DNA of 64,000 nt from Fimbriiglobus ruber. GTDB taxonomy: Bacteria; Planctomycetota; Planctomycetia; Gemmatales; Gemmataceae. The notes beneath the pieces are model-generated. The model ran no database searches, had not been told where the DNA came from, and was given only the letters and a program-made list of their open reading frames with translations. Every line of letters starts with the position of its first letter. The stretch's first letter is position 1. Below, piece by piece: positions 44,442-52,885 of the stretch. Made by a program: the position numbers and the translations under genes. The DNA lies in the NCBI RefSeq assembly GCF_002197845.1, contig NZ_NIDE01000006.1:1-64000 (forward strand), read 5' to 3'.

Positions 44442-44515
44442 GGGGGCGTAGCTCAATTGGTTAGAGCACCGGACTGTCGATCCGGAGGTTGCGGGTTCGA
44501 GTCCCGTCGCCCTCG
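44442..44515 (+). tRNA. tRNA-Asp (GUC), island attachment site
   Basis: Acceptor GGGGGCG/CGCCCUC, D-arm GCUCAAUUGGUUAGAGC, anticodon loop CUGUCGA (GUC), T-arm GCGGGUUCGAGUCCCGU, discriminator G. The gene is complete. The last codons of the convergent integrase lie within its 3' half, so it is the att site of the island to the right. Confidence 0.95.
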
Positions 44516-46066
44516 CTGAAGACTCTCGATGACATCAAATGACTGGTTCTGTCTAAACCCCTGGGAGACCGGGGGTTCTGCCTTTGTGGCTTCTTGTTTC
44601 GAGGCCCCTGCTTGGTTGTCAGCCACAGCACCGACATGACTCGGATTGCACCCATTCCGTGCAACTGGCGTGCAACCGGAATTGGGTTTTAACTCTTTCG
44701 CGGTGATCTGAGTCGGTAAGATGCTCGGCAACTTTTCCACCGCGCCGGCGAGGTCGTACAACCGGCGATGTGAATAGCGAGCCGTCAGTTCCGGCTTACT
44801 ATGTCCGGCAAGTTCTTGAAGAGTTCGGAGGTCGATCCCGGATCGGCCACCGAGCGTCAGGAATGAATGTCGGAGGCTGTGAAAATCCGCGTACTCGAGT
44901 CCATCCGTTCCTTCGACCGCGTAAGCGATACCGGCCACTTCGAGGTCTCCCCGCAACATTTCAGCCCCTTTGTGATCCCGAGCCCACGTTCCTCCCCAAA
45001 TCGTCCGTCCGGATTGTTTACCCTCGATGTACGATTTGAGTTCCGCTACTACGTCCGTTGGTAGCGGCTGAACTTTTGGCTTCCGAGATTTGTTGAACCG
45101 GGCCGCGAGGGTTACTGTCGGTGAGTCCCTGTCCAGCGCGAAGTCGGTGGGAGTAAGGTTCGCTAAAGCGTTAGCTCGAAACCCCGTGACCGTGGCCGTG
45201 AGATAAAGAAAAAACCGATCCTCTCCCGTTAGTCCTCGGAACGTCCGGTTACTCGCTCGCGTTGCTGCCAGGAGGGCTCGAAGTTCGTCGGCTATGAGTT
45301 CACGCCGACCCCTGCGGACGTCCGTTTGGACGTTCAAAAAGGTGAGCATGTCGAGAGGGTTTGACCCGATTCGCTTTGAACGTACCATCCACCGGAAGAA
45401 ACCGCGAATGGCTCGAACGTAGTGATTCACGGTTTGAGGCCCACAACCTCGGTTCATCCGTTCAACAAGCGCCATAACCGTCGCCAAGGGCAGCCTTCGG
45501 GCTTTCCCTTGCCCTGTCGCTATCAAACCGTGTCGTTTAATGGCAGCTCGGACTGCTGCCCCCGAGATCCCAAGAATGTCGGCGACGAGAGACGGAGTAA
45601 AGTCCTTTTGTCCGGACGGGAGTAGGGCTGTTCCTCGTGCTGATGTACGGAGTCCGTTCAGCCACTCGGCAGCCCGTCCCGCGTCCACGTCGGCGAGAAA
45701 TTGAAACCTGCACCCGTCGAGCAACCCGCGAACCCGTCCGACGGTCAGGCGGACGTGATCATCGGTGTCACCTTTCGATCGTAGGTGTGCGGCATAGTCC
45801 GCCAACTGGTCGGACAACGGTCTGCGTTTGTGTGCGGCAAACGGATCTGCGAGTCCGACCCCGGCCAAGTCAGCGTCCGCCTCCAGTTTACGGAGCATTT
45901 TTTCTGCTGCCTGCTTGTCCGCACACAACGGTACTTGCCGACCGCCGCCGGTACCGTACCACTTGCGGGAGAGAACGATAGACCGCTCGGCGCCGGGCGT
46001 CCCGGTCGGTACTGTCTTCCCATTCAGCCGGAAAACAGTCTTCTGCTTTTTCCACACCTTTGTCAT
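44453..46066 (-). CDS. int: tyrosine integrase of the tRNA-Asp island
   Basis: 537 residues. The N-terminal arm-binding and SAM-like domains are followed by the catalytic domain: VTGFRANALANLTPTDFALD (Arg), DFHSLRHSFLTLGG (H-x-x-R), QELAGHSKPELTARYSH (GH and the nucleophilic Tyr). A 100-residue tail follows, and the last 20 residues (RDSNPQPPDRQSGALTN) are encoded by tRNA-Asp sequence, so the stop at 44453 depends on integration or on the tRNA itself. ATG 46066 overlaps the HTH gene stop. Confidence 0.95.
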   Translation of the reverse strand: MTKVWKKQKTVFRLNGKTVPTGTPGAERSIVLSRKWYGTGGGRQVPLCADKQAAEKMLRKLEADADLAGVGLADPFAAHKRRPLSDQLADYAAHLRSKGDTDDHVRLTVGRVRGLLDGCRFQFLADVDAGRAAEWLNGLRTSARGTALLPSGQKDFTPSLVADILGISGAAVRAAIKRHGLIATGQGKARRLPLATVMALVERMNRGCGPQTVNHYVRAIRGFFRWMVRSKRIGSNPLDMLTFLNVQTDVRRGRRELIADELRALLAATRASNRTFRGLTGEDRFFLYLTATVTGFRANALANLTPTDFALDRDSPTVTLAARFNKSRKPKVQPLPTDVVAELKSYIEGKQSGRTIWGGTWARDHKGAEMLRGDLEVAGIAYAVEGTDGLEYADFHSLRHSFLTLGGRSGIDLRTLQELAGHSKPELTARYSHRRLYDLAGAVEKLPSILPTQITAKELKPNSGCTPVARNGCNPSHVGAVADNQAGASKQEATKAEPPVSQGFRQNQSFDVIESLQRGRRDSNPQPPDRQSGALTN

Positions 46067-46284
46067 GTCGTTGCATCCTTCCGCTTTTTCGTCGAGGCCA
46101 GGGTCAGTCCAAAGTACACAGCGAGTTTGTCAGCCACGTCGAGCCGGAGGGAATTCGTCCCCCGGACGAACCGCATGATGCTCGCCCGCTGGACCCCGGT
46201 GTCCTGTTCGATCCGAAGGTACGGCAGTCCACTGTCTAGGATGGCTTGCCGTAGGACGTCGGAGAGAGGGTTGTCGGTTGCCAT
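46063..46284 (-). CDS. XRE-type regulator upstream of the integrase
   Basis: 73 residues from ATG 46284 (MATDNPLSDVLRQAILDSGL). Helix-turn-helix PYLRIEQDTGVQRASIMRFVRG followed by LRLDVADKLAVYFGL. It overlaps the integrase start by 4 bases, so the two are coupled. It probably represses its own promoter, which is rich in palindromes (46338-46446). A longer start at 46320 is possible. Confidence 0.88.
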   Translation of the reverse strand: MATDNPLSDVLRQAILDSGLPYLRIEQDTGVQRASIMRFVRGTNSLRLDVADKLAVYFGLTLASTKKRKDATT

Positions 46285-46337
46285 CGTGACAATTATCACG
46301 GCCGACCGCCGACCTGTCAACTCGATTGTGTTCCCGG

Positions 46338-46446
46338 CGGCCGCGCTGAGCGGGCCGCCGCTTATGGTCCCATTCTGGGATACCGGAAGCCGGCTTCCGT
46401 AGATTTGGCAGCCGGTTTCCGGTTGCAGCCGGAAGCCGGCTTCCGG
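46338..46446. promoter_or_regulatory. palindrome cluster upstream of the regulator-integrase operon
   Basis: It holds an 8-bp stem hairpin (CGGCGGCC/GGCCGCCG, about 46334-46360), a perfect 16-bp palindrome CGGAAGCCGGCTTCCG (46384-46399) and a perfect 18-bp palindrome CCGGAAGCCGGCTTCCGG (46429-46446). A degenerate half-copy (GCCGGTTTCCGG) lies between them. The two perfect sites share a core and are 45 bp apart centre to centre, suggesting cooperative operator binding by the XRE protein. The right site touches the stop of the upstream gene. Confidence 0.6.
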
Positions 46447-46857
46447 TTACTTTTGGGCGGGCGGACCACGACCTACATTCACTCCCCGCACCCGATAAGT
46501 CGTCGGACCCGACCCGAGCCGGCCTTTTCGCACGACCTTGACTAACCCCACGCCGATCAGTTCCGCGAGCGCCGACCGGACGGTGCGGTCGGTTACGCCA
46601 GCCCGTCGGCCGAGGTCGGTTTGGCCGGTCCGTGACAGCCCATCGGACTTCGTATCCCGCCAGAGGATGAGCCAGACGATCGCCGCCGAACGGGAGAGCG
46701 TGGCCATGCTTTCGTCGACGAACCCATTGATCTCCGCGAATCGCCCCCGCGCATTCTTCCGGGTCGTCGGACGAGCAGTCGGAGTCGGGGCGACCGGCGG
46801 GAGCATTTCGGCACCCTTGAGCCCGCCAGTCGGTGCAGGGGCGTTTGTGGCCGTCAC
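46447..46857 (-). CDS. winged-helix DNA-binding protein
   Basis: 136 residues from GTG 46857, which overlaps the stop of the ATPase gene (GTGA). After a Pro/Thr-rich N-terminus comes a winged helix: SMATLSRSAAIVWLILWRDT, GLSRTGQTDLGRRAGVTDRT, VRSALAELIGVGLVKVVRKG. It resembles the HTH proteins that accompany replication genes of plasmids and phages. A role in replication initiation or its control is inferred. Confidence 0.8.
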   Translation of the reverse strand: MTATNAPAPTGGLKGAEMLPPVAPTPTARPTTRKNARGRFAEINGFVDESMATLSRSAAIVWLILWRDTKSDGLSRTGQTDLGRRAGVTDRTVRSALAELIGVGLVKVVRKGRLGSGPTTYRVRGVNVGRGPPAQK

Positions 46858-47768
46858 CAATCGCCCCCTTCGGCTTCTCCGGCCTGCTGGCCCCAGATGT
46901 TGCGGACAGCGGCCGCCAGCGGGCCGTCGTCGGGTGTGTCGCCGACCGGGTCGAACCGCTGGACGTGCCCGGTGAACCGAAGGGGGATGTCGAGGGACTC
47001 CCCGTGCCGGCTCTTGACGTGCTTTAGGGTAATGCCGGTCGGGTCGTCGGGGCTGTCGCGAACGAGCAGGAAGGCGTCGTCTGCCCCGTACTCCAACTCG
47101 CTCGACTCCCGGAAGCTGGCGAGGTTCAGGCCGCCGTACCCACTTCGCCCCTTGTCGTCCCGTTGTCGGCCGACGGCCGCAATCACCAGGACCGCGACTC
47201 CACAATCGGCCATCCCGCGGACGTATTCCATCACCGCGTCGACGGCTGCTTTCTTGTGGGACTGCTCCCCGGGCGCAGTGAATCGCTGGATGTAATCCAT
47301 CACGATCAGGTCGGCCCCGGACGCGTCGCCCGCCCGCGCGACGTTCTCGACCGTCCACGGCGGGCGGGCGAACGCCAGCCGGGTGCCGAGTTCCACGAGG
47401 GCCCGGAGCCCGGCGGCGATGCGGTCCGCGTGTTCGGCGCCGAGTTTCCGGTAACGGATGGTCCGCAGGTCGACCCCGGACAGCCGGGCCAGTTGGCGGT
47501 CGAGGAGGGCGGCCGGTGCCATCTCGACGTTCGCGACCAGGGCCCGGAGTGTCGGCGTGAGCCGGAGGGCGTCGATCACCAGTTGCATGACGAACGCGCT
47601 CTTGCCGACCCCGGGTGGGCCGCCGAGTAGCGTCACCAGACCCGGGCCGATCTCGATCCGGCCGAGGTCGCCCTCGCCGCCCGGGTACAAGGTCGGGGGC
47701 TTGCCCGAGAGGACGTCGGCTTGCCACTCGGCGATCAGATCAGCGGCGGGAACGAAGTGGGCGGTCAT
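46854..47768 (-). CDS. DnaB-like RecA-fold ATPase
   Basis: 304 residues from ATG 47768, which overlaps the primase stop (ATGA). Walker A VTLLGGPPGVGKSAFVMQLV, Walker B ADLIVMDYIQRF, and the DnaB-type segments VANVEMAPAALLDRQLA and FRESSELEYGADDAFLL. It matches the C-terminal motor of DnaB/RepA-type helicases without the N-terminal domain. Together with the primase it forms an island-encoded replication module. Confidence 0.87.
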   Translation of the reverse strand: MTAHFVPAADLIAEWQADVLSGKPPTLYPGGEGDLGRIEIGPGLVTLLGGPPGVGKSAFVMQLVIDALRLTPTLRALVANVEMAPAALLDRQLARLSGVDLRTIRYRKLGAEHADRIAAGLRALVELGTRLAFARPPWTVENVARAGDASGADLIVMDYIQRFTAPGEQSHKKAAVDAVMEYVRGMADCGVAVLVIAAVGRQRDDKGRSGYGGLNLASFRESSELEYGADDAFLLVRDSPDDPTGITLKHVKSRHGESLDIPLRFTGHVQRFDPVGDTPDDGPLAAAVRNIWGQQAGEAEGGDW

Positions 47769-48754
47769 GCGGCACCCCCTGCGCCGGTGGCCACGCGGCG
47801 GCCGTGGTCGATCCCACACCCGATCTGTCGGTCCACCTCACCCGGTGGCAGTCCGGTGTCGAGGGCGGGTTCGGTCAGCAGCGCGCGGATCAGGGCGTCG
47901 ATCCCGCGGACGGCGGCGAGTTCGGCCATGTCGGCCGCGGCCCGGAACAGGCGCGGGTGCCGCTCGCCCTCCTCGGCCCCGGAATGGAGGAAATCGATCG
48001 TCGCCCGCTGCAATCGACCGGGGTGGTCACTTCCGGCCATCACCGTTCGCTCGCGCCCGGCGGCCGCGGCGTCCTCCCAGTCGGCTTCGAGTTCAGAACT
48101 CAGTTCCCCGATCCGCGGGAGGTCAAACGGGAGCGGCTCCCGGGCCAGTTCGGTCACGCGGGCCACGGACAGATTCATCAGCTCGGCGTGGGAGACTCGC
48201 CGTTTGTGGTAACCCGTCCGCGGGTGGCGGGAGTTTGGAGCCCGGAAACACCGGACACGATCGTAAACCGATGTGTCAATTCGCACCCCGGCTCCGGCTG
48301 CGAGCCGTTCGGCGAGTTGTCGGGCCGTTCGGTGGAACATTGGCGATGGTGGCGGATTGTGGGTGAGCGGGAGCCCGAGGTGAAACCCCTTGGCCCCGGA
48401 AAAGAAGGCGAGCAAGTCGTCCTCGTCCAGCTGACGGTAGCGGTCGAGGACGAACCCGGCGAGCTTGCGCGCGTCGCTCAGCGCGGCCTCAAGGTCGCCC
48501 GGGTGGTCGAGGTCGAACCAGAGCCACGGAGACCAGCACGGGCCGGCGAATCCCTTCGGGCTCCCGCGCTCCCGGAGCAGTTGCTGGAAGTCGGGACCGT
48601 AGTGGAATGCGGACAGGTACGCTTCGGCGTCAGGTTGCGATCGGGGATCAGCGGCGCAGTGGGCCGAGAAGGCGGCGGCCGCGTCAACCAGCCGCCGCCC
48701 CTCGGTCACCGGCCCGACCACCCGAAACCCGTACGGGGAGTCGGTTCGGATCAC
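47765..48754 (-). CDS. archaeo-eukaryotic-type primase
   Basis: 329 residues from GTG 48754, overlapping the upstream stop. The AEP signature is WLWFDLDHPG (D-x-D) followed by LLAFFSGAKGFHLGLPL (S-x-H). Then YDRVRCFRAPNSRHPRTG is the third conserved block. This is the small-subunit primase fold used by many plasmids, phages and satellites. A helical C-terminus follows. It is coupled to the DnaB-like ATPase. Confidence 0.87.
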   Translation of the reverse strand: MIRTDSPYGFRVVGPVTEGRRLVDAAAAFSAHCAADPRSQPDAEAYLSAFHYGPDFQQLLRERGSPKGFAGPCWSPWLWFDLDHPGDLEAALSDARKLAGFVLDRYRQLDEDDLLAFFSGAKGFHLGLPLTHNPPPSPMFHRTARQLAERLAAGAGVRIDTSVYDRVRCFRAPNSRHPRTGYHKRRVSHAELMNLSVARVTELAREPLPFDLPRIGELSSELEADWEDAAAAGRERTVMAGSDHPGRLQRATIDFLHSGAEEGERHPRLFRAAADMAELAAVRGIDALIRALLTEPALDTGLPPGEVDRQIGCGIDHGRRVATGAGGAA

Positions 48755-49285
48755 GTCTGGCCCTCCCCGTTGGCCCCGAACGGGAATTCGGCGCTCGAAT
48801 CGCCCGGCATGCCGCTGTCCAACTTCGGGGCGAATGGGTCGACCGCGGCGTCCTGGACCCGGAGGAGTTCGAGGTTCCGGATCTCGTTCCGCTCGATCCC
48901 GTCGTCGTCCGTCCGCACGACGACCGTGACCTTGCACACCAGCCGGTTCGCGGGCAACGGCTGTTCGAGCTTCTCCCGGCTGGTGATGCCGAGCTTTGAC
49001 AGGTCGCGCTTCGTATATGGCAGGGCGGCCGGGGTGAGATACTTGTCCCACCAGAGCCGCCGGCCGGCGTGTTCCCTCGATCACCCGGAACTCGACCTTG
49101 TAACACCGAGTTCCGGTACGGGCCTGGTCGAGGCGGCCGCCGGTGGCCAGGACAACGTACACGCCCTTCGGTAGAGGGCCGAAGTCGTCGGCCGCTTCGG
49201 TCGCGTCGAACTGGTTGAAAATGTCGTCATCGCCCCCGTTCCGACCGGGTAAAATGCCGGCGAGGGGTTTTCGTGGCGTACTCAC
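48751..49285 (-). pseudogene. DUF669-like ssDNA-associated protein, one apparent frameshift
   Basis: ATG 49285 begins MSTPRKPLAGILPGRNGGDD, then FNQFDATEAADDFGPLPKGV and CYKVEFRVIEG. Near 49079 the frame changes and continues HAGRRLWWDKYLTPAALPYT, KLGITSREKLEQ and the acidic tail AEFPFGANGEGQT. One extra (or two missing) bases explains it. The TRCYKVEFRVIEG...AGRRLWW pattern is like DUF669 phage proteins found beside primases. Corrected length is about 177 residues. Confidence 0.65.
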
Positions 49286-49383
49286 GGTTCAAATTCTCCT
49301 CATGTGACGGCCGGCGGGGTCAGATCCCGTCGGTCTTCGCGTTGGGTGGCCTGATACTGGGTTTGAAGGCGGATGGTTCGCAG

Positions 49384-49590
49384 TCAGCAGCCGTTGCTGG
49401 CGAGCCGCTGGACCTCGGCGTCGGGAATCAACCGCCGGCGGCCGAGGCGGACCGCTTTCACTTTCTTGGCGTCAATCAGTCGGTGCATGTGCCGCTCGGA
49501 GATGGACAGGAACGCGGCGGCGTCCGGGATCGGCCACGGCGCCCCGGGCGTGCGGCCCGGGGGCGCGGTGGTCAGGGTGGAATGGGTCAC
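49384..49590 (-). CDS. AlpA/Xis-like helix-turn-helix protein
   Basis: 68 residues: PWPIPDAAAFLSISERHMHR, LIDAKKVKAVRLGRRRLIPD, AEVQRLA. This is the MerR-like excisionase (helix-turn-helix_17) fold. It stands first in the minus-strand replication-integration block, 98 bp upstream of the DUF669-like gene. It could be an excisionase or the island's activator (AlpA role). Confidence 0.85.
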   Translation of the reverse strand: MTHSTLTTAPPGRTPGAPWPIPDAAAFLSISERHMHRLIDAKKVKAVRLGRRRLIPDAEVQRLASNGC

Positions 49591-49719
49591 AAGTACTCCC
49601 GATAAAACGTAGTCACCCCGTGAAACGGCCCGGCGGGAGGCGCGTCACGGGGTACTCGGCCGTCCGCGGGGGACGGCGGTCGACTCGGTGCGCCGGGCCT
49701 TGCCTCTACAGGACAAAGG

Positions 49720-49757
49720 GCTACTTCCGGCGTAGCGGCCGCTACTTTTCGTGTAGC
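49720..49757. promoter_or_regulatory. two tandem GCTAC-N7-GTAGC dyads
   Basis: GCTAC-N7-GTAGC occurs at 49720-49736 and again at 49741-49757, separated by GGCC; the second overlaps the last codons of the QueC-like gene. They lie about 130 bp upstream of the AlpA-like start. Spacing and duplication suggest operators or excisionase-binding sites controlling the replication block. Confidence 0.5.
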
Positions 49758-51823
49758 GGAAATGATTTTTCGTTATTTCCTGCTTGCCATTCAATCCTCG
49801 GACTTGCGGCGTAGATGACCCGCTGACCACCGCGGATGCTTGAGCGGAGGTGTTCGGCGACCTCGGAGCCGCGGTTGACCCGGATCTCCTCCACCACTCG
49901 CCGGATCGCGATCCCGACCGATTTGCGGATCTTCTCCCAGGTGCCCGCATCCTGGCGGATCCGACCGCGAGGCGTCATCACCCGCTTGATCTCCGACTCA
50001 ATGTCCCGGAAGTCTCGGTCGACTTCTTCGAGGACGAGTGTGTCATTTTCCTCCTCAGCCTTCTCCCGGATGGCCTGGAGTTCGATCAATCGGGCCTTGT
50101 AGGCCGCTACCGCATCCTTGTCGGCCCGCGGACCCGTGGTTTCGATGGCGAACTCCGTTCCCCGCCGGGACACCGTGCAAAAGAGTTCGATCGCCGAGAC
50201 CGGGGTGTTCGGGCGGGACAGCAGGATGTTCAGATAGGCCGCCCCGCGACTCGGCCGTAGGAGGATGTACGGGCCGCCGGCGAACCGCACCGCCCACACG
50301 CTGTTCCACCGGCGGAACACGTAGTCCGTTTCCTCGAAAGGCGGACGGGGGTCAAATGCCGTGGCGGACGGGGGATCGACCCTATCCGGTCGCTCGCCCG
50401 AATCGGACACCAGGCGGACCAGACATGACTGAGGTAACTCGCGTTGACGGATCGCCGTGGCGTTCGCCGCGATCGCCCGATCGACCACCCCGTTGACCTC
50501 CCGGGCGTGCCGCTGGTATAGGTCATACACTTGATGTGCGACGGTCTCCGCCCCGCCTTCGACGTGTCGGAAGACGCGGGTGGCCTCTCCGAACTTCGAG
50601 AAGAACTGGATCGGCGACATCCGCCCGACCTGGTTGGCCGTTTCCAGGTAGCCTGCGAGAAGGCCCCGTGAGATCCCGTCCGCCCGCTCGCCGGTCAAAA
50701 GGTCGACACCATACTCCGACCCCGGGTCGAGCGCCTCTTGCCCGGCGGCCAGGGTCGCGAACCGGCGGTCGATGCACTGAGAGCAGTCCCCGCAATGCGG
50801 ATGATCCTTGGTCTGTGCCCACGTGTGGGCACAACTCGTCGACAACCGGAGCAAGTCCCCACACCCGGCGTCCGCAATCAACCGTACCACGTCCGTCTTC
50901 GTCCGCCACAAGAACGGGTTCTCGATCGCGAACGGCCGCCCGGCGACCGCAGACATGAGTTCGGCGTAGCCGCGAAGGACACGAGGGTGGGTGGTCCGGG
51001 ACGCCCGTGCCCCGAGCACCTGGGCCGACAGGGGCAGGTTCAGGCTGATGACCCCGTTCTCGTAGAACCGGAGCCGGTTCAGCCCGATCATGGCGGCGAA
51101 CGTCGCCCCGAGGGCCGCGAACAGGAACGAGCGGGTCCGCTGGGTGTATTCGCGGCCGAGGTCTGAGTCCTTGTTGACCCGGACGTACAGGTTGAGCGGG
51201 TTCGCATCCCCGGCGTGTGTCCGCAACCCCGCCAGTAGATTCCGATAGCGCTGGGCCACCTTCGGGGTCGACCGGTGATTGACGAGCAGCACCTTCCGTT
51301 GGTCGAGGACGGATTCCTGCACGGCCCCGGCAAGTGAGTCGAGCCCGCCCGAGAACATCACCACCTCATCGACGACCCCGTCGTACATGGTCCCGTCGAA
51401 CTGGATGCAGTTCCGCAAGAGCGGGGACGTGCGAAGGGGGACGAATTCAAACCGGAAGTCGTCGTCCGAGGCGAAATTCAGGACCGACGCGAGCCGGTCA
51501 CAGGTCGACGCGCTCCGCCAGAAGTCCGGGTCGCGGACGGGGATGTGGAACAGGAAGTGGCGGCGCCAGTGCTGCTCGAAATCTTCGACGCGGCCGCCCT
51601 TTCTCGGGGTCGCCTGGTCGGCCGCGTAGACGTAGGCCGCGATGTCGAGCAGGTCGAGGAACCGGTCGGGCGGATCCTGGTACATCCGCTGCCGCATGTC
51701 CTCGATGGTCAGGAAGACGTTGCTGTCCGGCCCGGTCCGGTTCAGCCGGAGGGCGGAGGGATCGGTCCGTCGGTCGGCCTCGAACGAGGGGCCGCAGATG
51801 ACGTGGAGTTCAGGCGGCATCAA
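49742..51823 (-). CDS. QueC-like PP-loop protein with N- and C-terminal extensions
   Basis: 693 residues. The PP-loop is VVMFSGGLDSLAGAVQESV (SGGLDS at about 158-163) and a QueC-type zinc site follows with Cys at about 331 (STSCAHTW) and 344, 347, 350 (CGDCSQCIDRRFA). QueC makes the 7-deazaguanine nitrile preQ0, but normal QueC is about 230 residues. Here 150 residues precede and 330 follow the core, the tail being helical (YKARLIELQAIREKAEEEND). QueC-like proteins occur in anti-phage systems (Qat, some CBASS). With its coupled partner on an island this is a candidate defence protein. Confidence 0.85.
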   Translation of the reverse strand: MMPPELHVICGPSFEADRRTDPSALRLNRTGPDSNVFLTIEDMRQRMYQDPPDRFLDLLDIAAYVYAADQATPRKGGRVEDFEQHWRRHFLFHIPVRDPDFWRSASTCDRLASVLNFASDDDFRFEFVPLRTSPLLRNCIQFDGTMYDGVVDEVVMFSGGLDSLAGAVQESVLDQRKVLLVNHRSTPKVAQRYRNLLAGLRTHAGDANPLNLYVRVNKDSDLGREYTQRTRSFLFAALGATFAAMIGLNRLRFYENGVISLNLPLSAQVLGARASRTTHPRVLRGYAELMSAVAGRPFAIENPFLWRTKTDVVRLIADAGCGDLLRLSTSCAHTWAQTKDHPHCGDCSQCIDRRFATLAAGQEALDPGSEYGVDLLTGERADGISRGLLAGYLETANQVGRMSPIQFFSKFGEATRVFRHVEGGAETVAHQVYDLYQRHAREVNGVVDRAIAANATAIRQRELPQSCLVRLVSDSGERPDRVDPPSATAFDPRPPFEETDYVFRRWNSVWAVRFAGGPYILLRPSRGAAYLNILLSRPNTPVSAIELFCTVSRRGTEFAIETTGPRADKDAVAAYKARLIELQAIREKAEEENDTLVLEEVDRDFRDIESEIKRVMTPRGRIRQDAGTWEKIRKSVGIAIRRVVEEIRVNRGSEVAEHLRSSIRGGQRVIYAASPRIEWQAGNNEKSFPLHEK

Positions 51824-52598
51824 GGAGTGCCCCCTGTCGGAGTTCTGCGGTCAGTTTGGTCATCGCGTAGGCGGTGAATTCCCCGACTTCCTCCCGCGAG
51901 ATCCGACCGTCGTCCTCCCAGTTGTGCTTCATCAGCCACCCGCCGGCGAACGTCTCGACGATCTTGGCCGCCTCCCGGCAGTGGGTGTCGAGGGCGTCGG
52001 TGAACGCGGCCTGCTCGGTGAGGGTGCCGAACCGTCGCCCCTCGCCGACGTGGTCGGGCAGAGTCTGGCTTAGGAAGAAGTTGAGCGTCTTGAACACGAA
52101 CCGGGCAAAGAAGTCGCGGGCGAACAGGCCGAACTGCTTGGCCGTGCGGAGGCGGGCGAGTTCGGCCTGGAGCTGGCCCGGGGCCGGCCCGAACAGTGAC
52201 TTCAGGCGCGTCCCGACGACCTCGGTGAGCGTTTCGACGGCCGCCGTCTGGGCCATTTCCCCGAGGTCTGACCGGTTGCCGGTCCGCTGGGCCTTCGCCT
52301 CGATCGCCTCGGTGACGGCGGCGGTCAGTTCCATCAACCCCGGATCGTCCGATACGTCGAGCCCGGCCCGGCGGAGGGCGGCGGGAAAGTCATCGGCCCG
52401 CGCGGCGACCGGGAGCCGCATGAGGAGCCAGACAGTTTCGATCACGACGGGGTCGGAACCAGCCTTCTTGAGTCCCTTCTCGGCCGCCGACAGGGTCGCG
52501 CTGGCGGCCTGAGCGGCGCCGGCCCCACCGCGGAGGAGTTCGACCACCTGCCGCCACTTGCGTGTGCGGGGCAGGGTTTTGAGACGGACATGGCCCAC
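51810..52598 (-). CDS. helical partner of the QueC-like protein, unknown function
   Basis: 262 residues. It starts MGHVRLKTLPRTRKWRQVVE and is mostly alpha-helical: AASATLSAAEKGLKKAGSDP, VWLLMRLPVAARADDFPAAL, LFARDFFARFVFKTLNFFLS and DALDTHCREAAKIVETFAGG. No TM helix or catalytic motif is seen. Its end overlaps the QueC-like start by 14 bases, so the two are translationally coupled and likely act together. I do not recognise the family. Confidence 0.8.
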   Translation of the reverse strand: MGHVRLKTLPRTRKWRQVVELLRGGAGAAQAASATLSAAEKGLKKAGSDPVVIETVWLLMRLPVAARADDFPAALRRAGLDVSDDPGLMELTAAVTEAIEAKAQRTGNRSDLGEMAQTAAVETLTEVVGTRLKSLFGPAPGQLQAELARLRTAKQFGLFARDFFARFVFKTLNFFLSQTLPDHVGEGRRFGTLTEQAAFTDALDTHCREAAKIVETFAGGWLMKHNWEDDGRISREEVGEFTAYAMTKLTAELRQGALLDAA

Positions 52599-52885
52599 GG
52601 CCCGGCGCTCCGGGGATTGAAGAAAATGGATGGTGAGGGGATGAGCGTACTTCTGGTGGTCGAGGGGTCTCGATGCCAGTAGTGAACAAATGAGTAGATT
52701 TAATGGCGAAAGGTTGTGTACGCGGGCACAGATTCAAAAGAAACCAGCTGCTTTGAAGCTGTCAGCGATGAAGTGAGGGTCGGACCGTGACGCGGAGTCA
52801 CGATTGGGTAATAATCGCCACAACCATTTGGTGTGGTTTCAGTTGCAACTGGGGAGATCGTCGCTGTTAGTTCCATCTTGACCAG

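Noticed and set aside
47765-49285. A single 506-residue protein fusing the DUF669-like start to the primase
   Set aside because: The middle section is Arg/Pro/Gly-rich and lacks structure, while another frame continues the DUF669-like protein to a stop that overlaps the primase GTG; two genes with one indel fit better.
49742-51823. Calling the QueC-like gene queC or a QatABCD system
   Set aside because: It is three times the QueC length, has no queuosine or preQ0 genes beside it, and QatA, QatB and QatD partners are absent.
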